From Eonycteris spelaea (Eukaryota > Chordata > Mammalia > Chiroptera > Pteropodidae): a stretch of DNA of 64,000 nt. The translations under genes were made by a program, and so were the position numbers. The notes under the pieces were generated by a model. The model saw nothing but the letters and a program-made list of their open reading frames with translations. It was not told the origin of the DNA and did not search any database. The DNA is taken from contig PUFA01000007.1 in the NCBI GenBank assembly GCA_003508835.1, positions 21,475,001 through 21,539,000 on the forward strand, written 5' to 3'. Each line of letters starts with the position of its first letter. The first letter of the stretch is position 1. Below are positions 1-12,589 of this stretch, one piece after another.

Positions 1-478
1 AGTGATCCCTACCTCTTGGCATTCACACCACTGGGAAATCCCCTCCCCTAGAGTGTAGGCGGACCTAGTTACTCCATTCTAAAGAGCAGAATGTGACAGA
101 ATTGATGGGATGTCCTTTCAAAGATCAGGTTGTAAGAAGACTTCCATCTTGGTTGCTCTCTCTCACTTTCTCCCTCTCCATCTCTTTCTCAGGTCACTCA
201 GTCAGGGTAAAGCTCTGTCATGAGCATCCCTACAGGGATGCCAAGGAACTGAAGCCTCCTACCCAAAGCCACGTGAGCGATCTTGGAAAGGGAACCTCCA
301 GCCCTGGTCAGTCCCTCCCCAGCAGCTTGAGTGCAACCTCATGAGAGACCCTGAGTCAGACCACCCAGCTAAGACACTCCTGTTTTCCTCACTTATGTGA
401 GACAATGAATATTTCCTGTTTTAAGCTGCTAAGTTTGGAAATAATTTAGTTGACAGCATTAGTAGAAGAGAACCAAGC
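1..478 (+). mobile_element. MaLR/MLT1-type LTR (left end may be cut)
   Basis: The order of segments (GAGACCCTGAGTCAGA, then ACCACCCAGCTAAG, then GTTTTAAGCTGCTAAGTTTG and a TAGTTGACAGCA-like end) follows the 3' half of ancient MaLR LTRs. The subfamily is not assigned. Confidence 0.6.
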
Positions 479-484
479 ATGAAT

Positions 485-625
485 TCTGACTCCTCGACTT
501 TCCTGCAGAAGCATCTTGTATATGTCCCTTAACCTCTCTTAATTATACTAGTTTCTTTGTCTATAAACTGAGGATAAAGACCTTACCCACCCCACATAGT
601 TGGTGTGGGGTTCAAGGAGAAAAAA
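485..625 (+). repeat. MIR fragment
   Basis: Contains the degraded MIR core (CCTTAACCTCTCTTAATT, then TTTGTCTATAAACTGAGGAT). Confidence 0.6.
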
Positions 626-1394
626 AGGAATTCTAAATGATCATGTGGTATTCAGCATTTTTATCTACACTATCGCATTCAATTTCTTTCAAATGGAAAA
701 GAAACACATGTGGAACATATCCAGGAAATTGGAAAACCATACTAGTATTATTAGAGCCAACTCATTTTATGATTTATTAAAACATTGTTTAACTAAATAT
801 CAATCTTGGATCAACCTTAAATAAACCATATGCCTTTTAGAACTGATGGGTTTTAATTAGTTTCTTAATTAGCATGTGAGAAGTTTGTAAACCTGTTAGT
901 TTTGCTATCAGAATCAGAAGAACAAGCTCTATGTGAGCTCTTCAGGGCTAGGGCTAAGGCCCACAGTGCCCTCAAGTTAACATGCCCCAAGCACAACTCT
1001 CTTCCATGACTCCCTTCTCCACAGTCAGGGCCTCATTAATGAAAGCGCCACCCTCCTGCTCCTCATCCTGGAAATCGAGGAGTCCTCCCAGAACCCTCCC
1101 TTTCCTCTCCTCACCCCACACCTTGTCACCAAATCCTGCAATTCTAGTTCAGAAACATTTCTTCCCTTTCACCCCAATGCTGCTGTTCTAGTTCAAATTC
1201 ATCTCTTCTGCATTTAATCATTCATATTATTATAATATTCTATATCATCATAATAGTATACTTTAAATATAATACTATATATAATCATGCTATTATAATA
1301 TACATTAATAGAAAATATTTCATGATGGTATGTTAGGTTTTGGGAGTTGAGCTCTGCACTGGTGATCAGACTTATGGGTCTTCATCCAGCTTGC
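626..1394. other. AT-rich intergenic stretch
   Basis: No gene is seen. The part around 1200-1320 is very AT-rich with TATA-type low-complexity sequence. Confidence 0.5.
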
Positions 1395-1610
1395 AAGAGC
1401 TGAACTAGATTAAAGGTTAAGAGTAGGGTCTAAATCTCTGCTTTCCACTTACGGTGTGCCCTTGGGCAATTTCCTTAACCTCTCTATGCTTCAGTTTTCT
1501 CACCTTGGAAATAGATAATAGCACTATACCATGAGGATTAGGAGTTAAAATATTTTAAATGCTTAGACCAGTGTCTGGAAATCAAAAAATATTAGCTATT
1601 ATTATTTCTG
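1395..1610 (+). repeat. MIR
   Basis: Shows GTGTGCCCTTGGGCAATTTC and CTTCAGTTTTCTCACCTTGG in the MIR order, ending in the usual TAGCTATTATTATT. Confidence 0.8.
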
Positions 1611-2194
1611 GTCCACATCATGTTTTCTCCAACATGTCTCTCTCTTGGGCCAACCTATCCTTTACAGAGCAGTCTGACCCTTCTTCCTAAGGAACCATCG
1701 ATTTGTCCTTCTCCTAGCAAAAATCAGTAGCATGTGCCTTAGCATGGCCCACCTCTTCAGCTCATCTCTCTGGCCCTCAGCCTCCAATTATCCCCATCCT
1801 ATCCCCCCTCTGCCTGCTCCACAGAAAGTCTCACCATTTCCAAAATACACCAGTCTGAGCCTAACTCTGTGTCTTTGTGCCAAGATAATTGAGGTACAGA
1901 GGAGAGAGTACAGGCTTGTTCGGGTGGTAGCTAAAGACAATGCCCAAGATGGCAGCTGGATGCTCCCACCTGCCTTTCAAGCTTATCTAAAAAGAAGAGA
2001 TCAAAGAGGGCTGGCACGTAAGCACTTCCCATGGCAGCCCTCCCATAGTGGGCCTTAAAATGGCTAGGGATGTTGGCTACCAAGAAAAATCAGTTGAAAA
2101 GGAAAGGAATGATACCTTCACTAGGTCTACTTTCCCTGTGAGCATAGAACTCTGCTATCATCAGAGAAAACCAAAAAGGAAAAAAAGAGAAAGA

Positions 2195-2380
2195 GTTTGG
2201 ACTTTAGAGTAAGTACGACTTGTGTCCAAATCCTGGCTCTACCTCTAGCTAAATAAGCACTTAGCCTTAGTTTCCTTGGCTGGAAAATAGAATAATAATG
2301 GTTCCTTTGCGGAGCTGATGTGAGGAGTAACTGAGGAAACTTATGTGAAAGTACCCAGCACATCACAGCTCTAGATTAAA
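2195..2380 (+). repeat. MIR
   Basis: Shows AAATCCTGGCTCTACC, CTTAGTTTCCTTGGCTGG and a GTACCCAGCACATCA tail. Confidence 0.75.
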
Positions 2381-2389
2381 TATCACCTT

Positions 2390-2640
2390 CCCATTTTCGA
2401 TTGTCCTGTTCTCCGTGCCATGAAGGGCTCTCTGCTTGACCCAACCTGTCTTCCAGGTGAATTCCTACTCAATCTTTAAGTCTCAGCTGAATGTCCCCCT
2501 CCCAATGAAGCCTTTCCTGGCTTTCCCAGGCAGAGTTCATGGCTCCTGCCACTGGATTGGGAACTCCTCTAGAGCAGGAATCATTACCTAAATGGTCATT
2601 TAGATTACCATTTAGGATCCTCAGAGGCTGGCATTATTCA
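2390..2640 (+). repeat. L2 3' end fragment
   Basis: TCAATCTTTAAGTCTCAGCT, then AATGAAGCCTTTCCTGGCTT and GGGAACTCCTCTAGAGCAGG are typical of the L2 3' UTR. Confidence 0.65.
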
Positions 2641-2689
2641 AAAGTAAATGTCTCTTGGAGAGTATTCTGTGATTTCCTTGTGAAAATGA

Positions 2690-3115
2690 AGGATTCTTAG
2701 GTGCTCACAATATTTTTATTACAGTACTATTTGTAATAAAGAAAACTGGGAAGCAACAAAAAGTGTCTAATAATTAGGAATTAAGTAAACCATGGTTCAT
2801 CCTCAAAATGTGGTGGTATACTGCCATTAAAATCGTCTTGTGGAAATGTGCTGTTGACATTAAAAATAATGTTCTCAATATACATTATGAGAGGGAAAAA
2901 AAGCAGGTTTCAAAACAGTACTATGTACAGAATGATCTCGTTTTGTGATAAAAATATAAATGTTTATGTATGCATAAAAAAGGTCTGGAAGGACCCAGTG
3001 GTTGTCTCTGAGTGGGTGGAATTTGCATGTTTCTTTTCCCTCCTTATGCTTATATGTATTTTGTGATTTTTTTTATAATGAGCATAAATTACTTCTGTAG
3101 TAAGAAAAAAAATTT
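2690..3115 (+). repeat. old L1 3' end
   Basis: TGCCATTAAAATCGTC, AGAATGATCTCGTTTTGTGA and GTGGTTGTCTCTGAGTGGGT followed by an A-rich tail match an L1M 3' end. Confidence 0.6.
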
Positions 3116-3119
3116 TTTT

Positions 3120-3400
3120 TAACTACCAAAAATTGTTTTTGTGATTGTAATGCATTTTCATTGTAGAAAATTTGGAAAGTCTGTAAACTATAAAAAAGAA
3201 AAGATAATTATGCATTTGTTCTACTGAGAGTCTATTAACATTCTAGTATATTTCTTTCTAGTCATTTTTTAAATCATGTATGAATTTTTTAAACTACTTG
3301 AGATCAAACTGATCTATAGTTTAATATCCTGCAATTTTTATTCCATTGTGAATATTTTCCAAAATTATTGCAAATTCTAAATATTAGATGTCTTACAAAG
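3120..3400 (-). repeat. antisense old L1-like fragment
   Basis: AATTTGGAAAGTCTG, AACATTCTAGTATATTTC and ATTCCATTGTGAATATTTTC resemble the antisense L1 region at 28.3-30.3 kb. Confidence 0.4.
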
Positions 3401-4156
3401 GGCTAGAATGATCAGCTATCCCAGGGAGAAAAAAAACAGAAGAAATGAAAATAGGGTTAATGGCCTCTCAAGCACAGCAGAAGGCATTTTAAAGACTTTC
3501 CTAGGCCCTAGAGAGGTCTTATATTGTGGAAAATATTTCATATTAACAATTTTAACTGTAAAATTTTTGAAAGGGCTTTTTATACTTTTGCTCTTAAATC
3601 TGGCTAAACATACCCACTTAATTTACAACTGGTGAACAACGTGCCTAATTTACAATTGGCTATAATTTCTCAGTAACCATAATGCATATTTGAGAACTCT
3701 TGCAAAGTGAAAAAAATCCAACTTAAAAATTGTTTTCAAATATAAAGAAACACCAGACTTTTAACAATTTATAAAGTTAACACAATGTTACATTTTATAG
3801 ATTTTTAATTAAATATGTCTTGACTTTATGGTTTCCTTTTCAAATTTTGGTGTCAATAACTGTTTTCAGATCTCAAACCTTTTCCTAGGCCCTAGAAAAG
3901 TACATAGACCTTGGGCTCTGTGTCATGGAGGAAAACACCCTGCCTGAGCCCCTTCAGCTGCTGGGCAGTCATGGCAGACAGACATCAGAAACTTCCAGCA
4001 AGGGTGGGAGCTACTGCAATGGCCAGCAACGGGAGAGGCCAGTTTATTCGGCAGAATTGTTCTTTCTACGCCAACCTCCAAATACAAAATGGGAAGGTTT
4101 GGACCAGAGGTTCCTGCACCAGTTGCTTATAGCTTCTCAAGTAGAATAAATAAAGC

Positions 4157-4247
4157 AGGGAGAAGGAGGAGGGGAAGGAGGGAAAGACAGAAAAGGAAGA
4201 AAAGAAAGGAGGAGAAGGAAGAAGAGAGGGAAAAAGAAGGAAAGAAG
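4157..4247 (+). repeat. 91-base polypurine tract
   Basis: All bases are A or G except one C at 4188. Such homopurine-homopyrimidine DNA can form a triplex and is usually of simple-repeat origin. Confidence 0.9.
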
Positions 4248-4269
4248 CATGGTAGGAAAGCTTCTACTC

Positions 4270-4505
4270 ATTAGTTGCTTATTACTACCATGCACTGAGT
4301 CGAGAGCTTTACATACTACATTTCATTCGATACTCACAACAGACCTATGAGATGGGACTATTCTCACTCTTACTTTATAGATAAGGCTCCTGAGGCTCAG
4401 AGTGGTTAAGTCATTGACCTAAAGCCACACAGCTAAAAAGTTACAGAGCTGGCCCAACACTGTCCAACTCTACAGCCTACACACTAATCCCTACACCATA
4501 TGGCC
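4270..4505 (-). repeat. MIR
   Basis: Nearly full-length antisense MIR: CATGCACTGAGTC, CTCACAACAGACCTATGAG, CCTGAGGCTCAGAGTGGTTA and CCACACAGCTA in order. Confidence 0.85.
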
Positions 4506-4904
4506 TTCCCCAACACACCTGGCCTATCTGGCCCTCCTCCCAGGTTCCAAAAGGATGGAATCTAAAGCTAAAAGAGCCCCCATGACATTGGCTCACCCTT
4601 TCTGTCTATCTTTGTCATAGCACTGTTCTCAAAGAAAGTCTAGTTCCCTATAGACATCTCACTGGGTCGGGCACTTCCATCCCCAGGGATACCATGCCTG
4701 GCCCAGAAAATGTACTCAGGACATATTGGCTGAATTAATAAATTAAATAAATCTCTTGTTTTGTTGAGAAGGGAGACCAGAGAAGTTAACGTAGAGTCCA
4801 CACATGGAGGTAATTTGCCAGAGGGTCACCTAGCAAGGTAGTGATGACAGACTCTGGATTGGAATCCTGGCCAACCTTCTTGCATTGTTTTACCTGAATT
4901 TTAT

Positions 4905-5205
4905 GGGTCTTTCTACTTTAATCATCTCATTTCATCCTCACAACAACCATGTGATTATTGTATGTCATCAAATCTAATACCATCAGTAGGACACACCACT
5001 ATTTTATGTAACAATAAGAAAATTAAAAACAAACAACAAAACCCTGCTACATATCCTTGGGAGACACCATCGGCTGTATATGAAAAATATGTGATGCTAT
5101 CCACATATTATAGATGTGAAAACAGAGGCCCAGAGGCTTGAAGTGGCAAGCCTTGGTCACGCGGCTATTAAGGGTCAAATGTATGAGTCAAACGAGTCCT
5201 GGGCT
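4905..5205 (-). repeat. interrupted MIR
   Basis: The start (CATCTCATTTCATCCTCACA) and later part (AACAGAGGCCCAGAGGCTTG) of an antisense MIR flank about 150 bases of other sequence. Confidence 0.5.
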
Positions 5206-5529
5206 CTCCTTACAATTGTACCTCAAGACACCATGATTTATTTGATGGATGAGTTTTTTTTCCTGCTATTTAAATGAGAGTCTTAATTTAGCTGGTGACA
5301 CAGCTCCTTCCTACATTTCAGAGTGTTTTCTCAGCATCTAGCACGGTGGCTGGCCAACAAGAAGGCCTCAGAAAATATCTAAGAGATGGGGCAGGGGGAG
5401 GAGCTGTCACACTAGGAGGCACCTCAGAAGTCTGAGTCAGTGGCCACTTCTGTGTTGCTGACACTAGGGGAGGTAAAAGGCAAATGCAGACAGGGGTGGG
5501 GTGGGGTAGGAGGCCCTGTACTTAGAGAT

Positions 5530-5752
5530 TGGGTCCTGAGGCAGACAAACTCGGTCAGAATCCCAGCTTTGCCAGCTTCTAGCTGTGGGACCTTGGGTGA
5601 GTTATTTAATCTCTGTGAGTCTCTGCCTCCTGGTTGGTAAAATGGGAATAATACAATACTACCTATCTTGTGGTGTGGTGTGAAAATTAAATGAGAAAGT
5701 GAAAGTAAAGAGCTTAGCAGTGTCAGCACCTGGCAAACACTCAATAGATCAC
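5530..5752 (+). repeat. MIR
   Basis: TAGCTGTGGGACCTTGGGTG, TGGTAAAATGGGAATAATA and CACCTGGCAAACACTCAATA follow the MIR order. Confidence 0.85.
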
Positions 5753-5884
5753 AGCTAACGCCACATACAGGAAGGAATGTCTGTCCCACATCATCTCGAA
5801 CAAAAATAAACTGGCTAGGCATTGGGGGATTCATGATGGAGGACCCTCAGCCTCGGATTGGCCATATAACAGGCTTATAAATAG

Positions 5885-7562
5885 CAGAAAGCCTACCACC
5901 AGTTTTTTAAAAATCCAATACAGAAAATAAGAAATGAGAGTTGGAAAATCACCACAAACACTGAGCAAATTAATCAAATCATAAGCATTTACACCTTGAT
6001 CAATCTAGGCAAAAATGTTCAAAACCCTGAAGAGAAGAGATGATTTTCTAGGAAAATAGAAAATATGACAACCAATTCCGGAAGCGTTTTTAAAAACACA
6101 CTGAAAAAACCTGAAACATACTAAATACCATAGAATAGATTGACAATGTTTTGAAAGAGCTGTATCCCAAAAAAAGTGTCAGGTCCAGATGGTTTCATGG
6201 GTGAATTCTACCTGCTATTTCAATTGTTCCAGAGCAAAGAGAAAGCAGGAAAACTTCCAAATTCTTTTTCTGAAGCCAGCATAACAATATATGAAACCTG
6301 ACAGAGAGACAATAAAAGAAAGATTCAGAAAGAGATGCTGGAAGCTGCCTCTTTGCAAAGTCTGTAAACATTTCCCATAGACTTGAGAGCAAAATAAAGA
6401 TTTCCACTAACACTATCATTATTTCACATTGTTCTAGAAGTGCTGGCCTATGTAATTATAGAACAGAAGAAAGCAAGAAGTATGAAAATGGAAAGAAGAA
6501 AGCAAAATTATCATTATTTTTAGATGATAGGACTGTAAACCGAGATAACTCACTCAGGAATTAGCAATCAAATGATTCATTATCAATAAAATAAGATGAT
6601 TGGTTATGACGAATATACAAAAGTCAGTAGCTTTCTTATATGCAATCAGCAACCTGTTAGAAAATATAAGAAATGATTCCATTCAGATGAGCAACAACAT
6701 GAAACACAACTATTACAAATATGCCTAATCCGTAAGAAGAATGCTGTAGAATGCTACCGAGGCACTTAATAGTCTGAATAAATGTAAACCCATACCCGGT
6801 TTTTTAATAGGAAGATGTACTACTGTAAAGATGTCAGTTCTCACAAATCACTATATTTACAGTGACTCCAATTTTTAAAACATACTAAAAGAATTCCTTT
6901 TGGAAGAAGATGGGCTGATTCTAAAGTTCTCATGGAAAAATAAGTATGCAAAAATAGCCTAGAGGAAAAAATAAGATAGTGAGGATAGACTCCCTACCAG
7001 ACATTAAAACATAATGTAGTTTCTTAGATATGACACCAAAACCACAAACTACAAAAGGAAAAAATAGATTAAGTTGGACCTCATCAAAGTGAAAAACTTT
7101 GAGCTTCAAAGAACACTAGTAAGAAAGTGAAACTACAACTCACGGAATGGGAAAAAATATTTTCAAATCAAAAGTCTGATAAGGGACTAGTGTCCAGAAT
7201 ATATAAAGAGCTTTTACAACTCAATAGAAAAGACAGAAAACCTAATTTTTAAATGGGCAAAGGATCTGAATAGACGTTTATCCAAACAAGATATACAAAA
7301 GGTCAATAAGCACAGGAAAAGATGCCCTAGGCCATTAGTCAATAGGGAAATGCAAGTCAAAATCACAATAAGATACTACTGCATGCCCACAAGGATGGCT
7401 AAAATCAAAAAGACAAACATCAATAAGTGTTGGTGAGCATGTAAAGAAATTGGAACCCTCATACACTGCTATTAAGAATATGAAATGGTGCAGTCATTTT
7501 GGAAAACAGCCTGGCAGTTCTTCAAAATATTAGTTATTGTATGACCCAGCAATTCCATATAT

Positions 7563-7593
<31 letters not shown>

Positions 7594-8160
7594 TATGACA
7601 AATATGTGTGTATGTATATATATATCCAAGAGAACTGAAATATATGTCTACAAAAAACGTGCACACAAATGTTCATGGCAGCATTATTCACAATAGCCAA
7701 AAACTGGAAATGAGCCAATGTACATCAATTGATGAATGGATAAATAAAGTGTGGCATAGACATACAATGGATGATTATATGGCATTAAAAAGGAATGGAG
7801 TACTGATGCGTGCTACAACATGGAGGAACCTTGAAAACATTATGTTACGTGAAAGAAGTCACTCATAAAATGCCCCATACCATATAATTCTATTTACATG
7901 AAATGTACAGAATAGGCAAATCCATAGAAACCAAAAATAGATTAAAGTAATTGCCAGGAGCTGGGGGCAGACGGGAGTAGGGTGATTGCTAATGGGAACA
8001 GGATTTCTCTGTGGGGCGATGAAGACATTGTGAAATTAGACAGCAGTTAGGGTTACTCAATTCTGTGAATATGCTAAAAAAAAAAACACTGAATGGTATA
8101 CTTAAAGGGGTGAATTTTTATAGTGTATGAACTATGTCTCAATAAAGTTGTTATTTAAAA
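5885..8160 (+). mobile_element. L1 fragment: ORF2 part to 3' end
   Basis: A decayed sense-strand LINE-1 piece. At 6178-6210 it still reads [11 protein letters not shown], the conserved reverse-transcriptase block before the catalytic motif. Later come the ORF2 C-terminal stretches (GGACCTCATCAAAGTGAAAA, TCATACACTGCTATTAAGAA) and a 3' UTR with AATAAA near 8140. Many stops and deletions make it dead. A (GATA)n expansion lies inside at 7564-7592. Confidence 0.85.
7564..7592. repeat. (GATA)n microsatellite inside L1
   Basis: About seven tandem GATA units flanked by ATAT. Confidence 0.9.
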
Positions 8161-8379
8161 ATAATGTAAAACCTTAGTAAGCAAAACAGCTCAAAAGACC
8201 AGAATAGATACAATTACCCAACTAGAATTTACTATATAATCAAGGTGGCATGTCCAGTAAGAGGAAAGATGGATTATTTGGAAAATGATACTGGAACAAT
8301 ATCCCTTAATGGGTTAATAATGGCAGGCAGAGGGCAACACCTAGGACTTTACCTTGCTCCTTTCACCTAAATATGTCTA

Positions 8380-9510
8380 GATGTATCAAAGACTTAAATG
8401 TACAAAGTAAAACTAAAAAACATGAAAATTAAATGGGGGAATTTTTAAAATCTCAGAGTGGGAAAGGCAAGACAAAACACAAAGGCCTCCAAAGGAAGAA
8501 AAAAAAAAGGTATAAGCACAGGGAAAAGATAAATTTGAACAATAAATATTTTAAATTTCTACATGGAACAAATTAAAAATAAACAATAAACTGGACAAAA
8601 TATTTATTAAAATATAACACATTTCCAATTTTCCTTATTATATAAAAAGGTAGTGTGTATCTCTAAGAAAAAGCAAGCCAATAGAAAAATAAACATGAAC
8701 AAACCATTTCCAGAAAATATAAATATGAAAAGATATCAAACTCTATTCTTAATAAAAGAAATGTACATTAAAATTAGTTACCATTTTTTATCTATCAAAT
8801 TAGCCAAGATGAAAAAGTTTGCTAACATACTGCATATTCAAAGCTGTGAAAAATAAATTGGTATAGTTGAAAACTTATGTCCACATAAAGCCTGCATACT
8901 GATATTTGGATCAGCTTTATTCATAATTGACATATCTTGAAAAAATAGGTGAATGGACAAATGATCTGGTACATTCATACCATGGAATATTATTTAGCAA
9001 TTAAAAGGAATGAGTTATCAAGCCACAAAAAGATATGAGGGATAGTAAATGCATATTAGTATGTGAGAGAAGCCAATCTGAAAAGGCTAGATGCTACATA
9101 ATTCTAACTATATGAAATTCTGGAAAAGGTAAAACTATGGAGACAGTAAAAATATCAGTGTTTGCAAGGGGTTCGGAGCTGGGGAGAGCAGGGTAATTAG
9201 GTGAAGCACAGAAGATTGTTTAGGGCAGTGAAACTATTCTGTGGATACATGTTGTTATACACTTATCAAAACCCATAGATTGTAGCCACCGAGAGTGAGC
9301 TCTAGTGTAAACAGTGGACTTCGGTTACTAATAATATATCAACAGCAATTCATCAGTTGTAACAAATAGACCATATTAATACAACATGTAAATAATAGGG
9401 GAAACTGTGGAGGAGCAGGGAGGTCTGTGGGAACATTGCACTTTCTGATCAATTTTTCTGTAAACCTAAAACAGCTCTAAAAATATAAAGGCTATTAATT
9501 TTTTAAAAAC
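8380..9510 (+). mobile_element. second L1 3' end
   Basis: TTAAAAGGAATGAGTTATCA, CCATAGATTGTAGCCACCG-like sequence, AACAGTGGACTTCGGTTACT and CCTAAAACAGCTCTAAAAAT give a classic old L1 3' UTR. It lies directly after the first L1 3' end and belongs to a different copy. Confidence 0.8.
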
Positions 9511-9734
9511 TTACACTAATCATTGGTGGTAGGTGTGTAAATTGGTATAATCCCTTTGGAGCAAAATTTGACACTTCCTAAAAATTTTAAAACACATACC
9601 ATTTACACAGACAGTCCATTTCCACTTCTATATATGTAAGACTTTATCTTACATATATAATCACAGGTAAGAAATGACACTTACCCAAAGACATTTATCA
9701 GTTCTGTTTATAATAGCGAAAGACAAGAAATGCT
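9511..9734 (+). repeat. L1 fragment, left of LTR insertion
   Basis: GTGTGTAAATTGGTATAATC and CATTTATCAGTTCTGTTTAT are L1 ORF2-end and 3' UTR sequence that continue at 10263 after the inserted LTR. Confidence 0.6.
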
Positions 9735-10262
9735 GTTGTGGTAGGCAGAATAATGCCCCCCACCCCGCCCCGCGCCCACACACACACACATACATCAAAA
9801 TGTCTACATTCTAATCTCCGGAACCTGTAACTATGCATGGCAAGGGGGAATTAAAGTTGCAGATGGAATTAAGATTGCTAAACAGCTGACCTTAAAATAG
9901 GGAGATTATCCTAGATTATCCCAGGCAGCTCAATGTAATCACAAGAGTCTTTAAAAGTGAAAGCAGGAAGCAGAAAAAGAGAGTCAGAGTGATGTGGTTT
10001 GAGAAGAACTCGATCTAGTTTGCTGGCTCTCAAGATAAAGGAAAAGGACACGAGCCAAGGGATGCAGGTGGTCTCTAGAAGGTAGAAAAGCCAGGAAACA
10101 GATTCTCCCCTAGAGTCTTCAAATGAACACAGTCCTGCTGACACCTTGATTTTAGCTCATCAAGACCCATTTCGGACTTCTAAACTATAAGGTAATAGAT
10201 TTGCGTTGTTTTAAGCCACTAGATTTGTAGTAATTTGTCACGGCAGCCATAGAAAACAAATA
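9735..10262 (+). mobile_element. solo MaLR/MLT1-type LTR inserted in L1
   Basis: Starts TGTTGTGGTAGGCAGAATAA-like and ends with TAAGCCACTAGATTTGTAGT, then a CAGCCATAGAAAACAAATACA end. The middle contains TCCTAGATTATCCCAGGCAG and CAGATTCTCCCCTAGAGTCT, in the order of old MaLR LTRs. A (CA)n run lies near 9778. No target-site duplication could be made out with certainty. Confidence 0.7.
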
Positions 10263-10560
10263 CAGACCTAAATGTCTACCCGTAGAGGACTAGCTAAATA
10301 AATGTAATACTGCGCAGTTTTAAAAAGAATGAGGCACCTCTATATACTGATAGAGAATTAATTTCAAGATACACTGTTTAGTGAAAAAAAATGCAAAGTC
10401 TAAGCAGAACATATATAGGATGTTTATAAAGGATGTGTATAAAGTTTTCAATTCACAAAAACCCTTATGTATGCATAGAATATCTCTGGAAAGATCCACG
10501 AGAACTTGGGAATATCTGTCATCACCAGGGAAGAGAAATGGGTGACACTAGGTTCCAACA
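10263..10560 (+). repeat. L1 3' fragment, right of LTR insertion
   Basis: CTAAATGTCTACCCGTAGAG and TATGCATAGAATATCTCTGG continue the L1 3' end interrupted at 9735. Confidence 0.6.
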
Positions 10561-10794
10561 GTGAGATGCTCATTTTCCACTATTATGTTTTGTTGTTCAT
10601 TTGTTATCAAGTACAAGTAATACTTTAAGAATAAAGAGAAAGAAAATTGCTTTAAAAAGTAAAAGGGGTGAGCTTTGCTCAGTCTTAAATGATTTTTTAG
10701 TGTTTTAATCTTTTTAATGAGTATTGATTGAAACTCTTCCACCAGTGACACACTGTCACATGTCTTTTCTCTCTTTAATCTGCCTACTAACTCT

Positions 10795-10930
10795 GACAGG
10801 TTGGTGTTATTATTATCCCCGCCCACAGCTGAAGCACTGAGGCTCAGAGAGGTTTAGTTACCAAGTTGCACAGCTGGTAAGTTTTGCAGTTGGATTTCAA
10901 AGCCTGGTCTGGCTCCTTGAACTACCACGT
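10795..10930 (-). repeat. MIR fragment
   Basis: TGAGGCTCAGAGAGGTTTAG and GCACAGCTGGTAAG are MIR antisense core. Confidence 0.75.
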
Positions 10931-12065
10931 GTTATTGCTGGTTCCAACAGCCACAGTAGGGGCCAGCTCAACCCTCAGATGCGGCCTAAGGAGCTGTCAC
11001 ACAGGGATCTCAGCCCTCCCCATCTCATATTCTGTCTGGTCTATTCCCAGATCTTTGAGCTGAAGAGGGCAGCCTCTAAAAGGGCCTACCAGTGCTGCTT
11101 TCTGGTTTAGACCACCTTCTCTGGTTACATCTCTCAGCAAAGCTTCTTTAGGGCCTTCTGGGGAGAGACCTCTGCCAGCAGCTCTGTGGCTCTGTTCTCT
11201 CTGGTGGGCTCACATGGCAGTGGATGCAGCGCAGCCACCTGCTTTCCTCAGGCAGAGATGAAACCCTAGAGATGAGGGGCCTCTGTGCGGTGTTACATCT
11301 TCATGAAATGAGGCTGCCCTGAGATTCCTTGTTCCTGCAAGCTCCAAGCCAGAGGTGAAGGGGGTTGGTTCTCCCTATCTGTCGGCAACTTACAACTCAA
11401 GGTGAACAAATCCACTTCCTGAACCTCACTTTCTGGTAACATGGAGATCAGATTCCTGGGTTGCATTGACAGAGGTTGCTAGGCCATTTACTTGTTGGAA
11501 GAGCTGTTTAAATAAGGCCCAACTGCTTTTCATGTTGAGGATCTCAAAGCATTTAAAGATGAGTAATTAATAAAGTTCAACCTCCAGAAAAAGCAAGAAT
11601 TATTATCTTCATTTTATAAATAGATCAAAGGTCACACAATCAATGGCAGATGTAGGAAACAGATGTAAGAATTTTGCTTTTGTCCTTGGCTGCAGCCACT
11701 AGCTCCCACCCCTGGTATCACTGACAGACCTCCTTTCTGCTCTCTGACTTCTGGCCAAAGACGTGGAATTGGCCTTTATATGTTTCCACTTAAAGGTTTG
11801 AATTCTATGTATGGTTCATGTGCCTTTGATATGTCTGGAATTTATAAAAGAAAAGGAGAAGAATGATATTTGATGCTTTTCAGAGATCGTGTTGGGACTG
11901 AGCCTTATGTAGTAGGTCAAATGCCAATAAAGGGGAAAAAAAAAACCCGCTCACCAGATCTTCAGGAAGTTCACTTTTATTCTCTCTCTAAAAGAACTTT
12001 GTCTGTTAAAATCAAACAGAGTTTATCTATAGTCACCAAAATGATTATTTTGGGAATAACAAAAG
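10931..12065. other. intergenic, mostly unique
   Basis: No gene or clear repeat family is seen, apart from a weak MIR-like part around 11600-11650 (TTCATTTTATAAATAGATCA, AAGGTCACACAATCAATGGC). Confidence 0.4.
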
Positions 12066-12067
12066 TC

Positions 12068-12215
12068 ACCATTTATTGAGTACTGTGTGCTAAGCACTGC
12101 TCTACTTACCTGCATATCCTATATTGTGTGATTCTCACAAATAGCCAAGGAGGTTTTTATTATTCCTTCATTTTATAGATAATAAAACTGGGCTTAGAGG
12201 TAGAACATGGCTTGA
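12068..12215 (-). repeat. MIR
   Basis: CCATTTATTGAGTACTGTGT and CATTTTATAGATAATAAAAC are the antisense MIR start and middle. Confidence 0.75.
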
Positions 12216-12429
12216 AGAGAAAGAAAAAAGAAAGAAAGAAAATGCTCAAAGGAAATAAATCAAACAAAAATGATTGGCTATATACTTTGTGCCAGAGGTG
12301 TTATGTTGCAATAGATACAAAGAATGAATGAAATCCCTCCATACACCTGCTGGAATTTTTAGCCTTATGGGTCATTGAGGATGAGTGCTGAGAAAGCAAG
12401 CATTATAAAAAGTCAAATAACGTCAAGAC

Positions 12430-12550
12430 AATTCATTCCAGAAGTATTTATTGAATTACTGGTATATGTTACAGACCATATTAATTTCGGGGTATGGTCC
12501 GTCTTCTCATGGAGCTTATGGTCTAGTGGGAAAGTCAGAAATTAACCGAA
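12430..12550. repeat. L2-like fragment
   Basis: CAGAAGTATTTATTGAATTA and CTCATGGAGCTTATGGTCTA are typical of L2-derived sequence. Confidence 0.5.
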
Positions 12551-12589
12551 TCATTCACACATATTTAAACTGGCAATTTAGGAGAGTAA

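Noticed and set aside
7564..7592. GATA units as a possible CRISPR-like or regulatory array
   Set aside because: They form a simple microsatellite inside an L1 without spacers.
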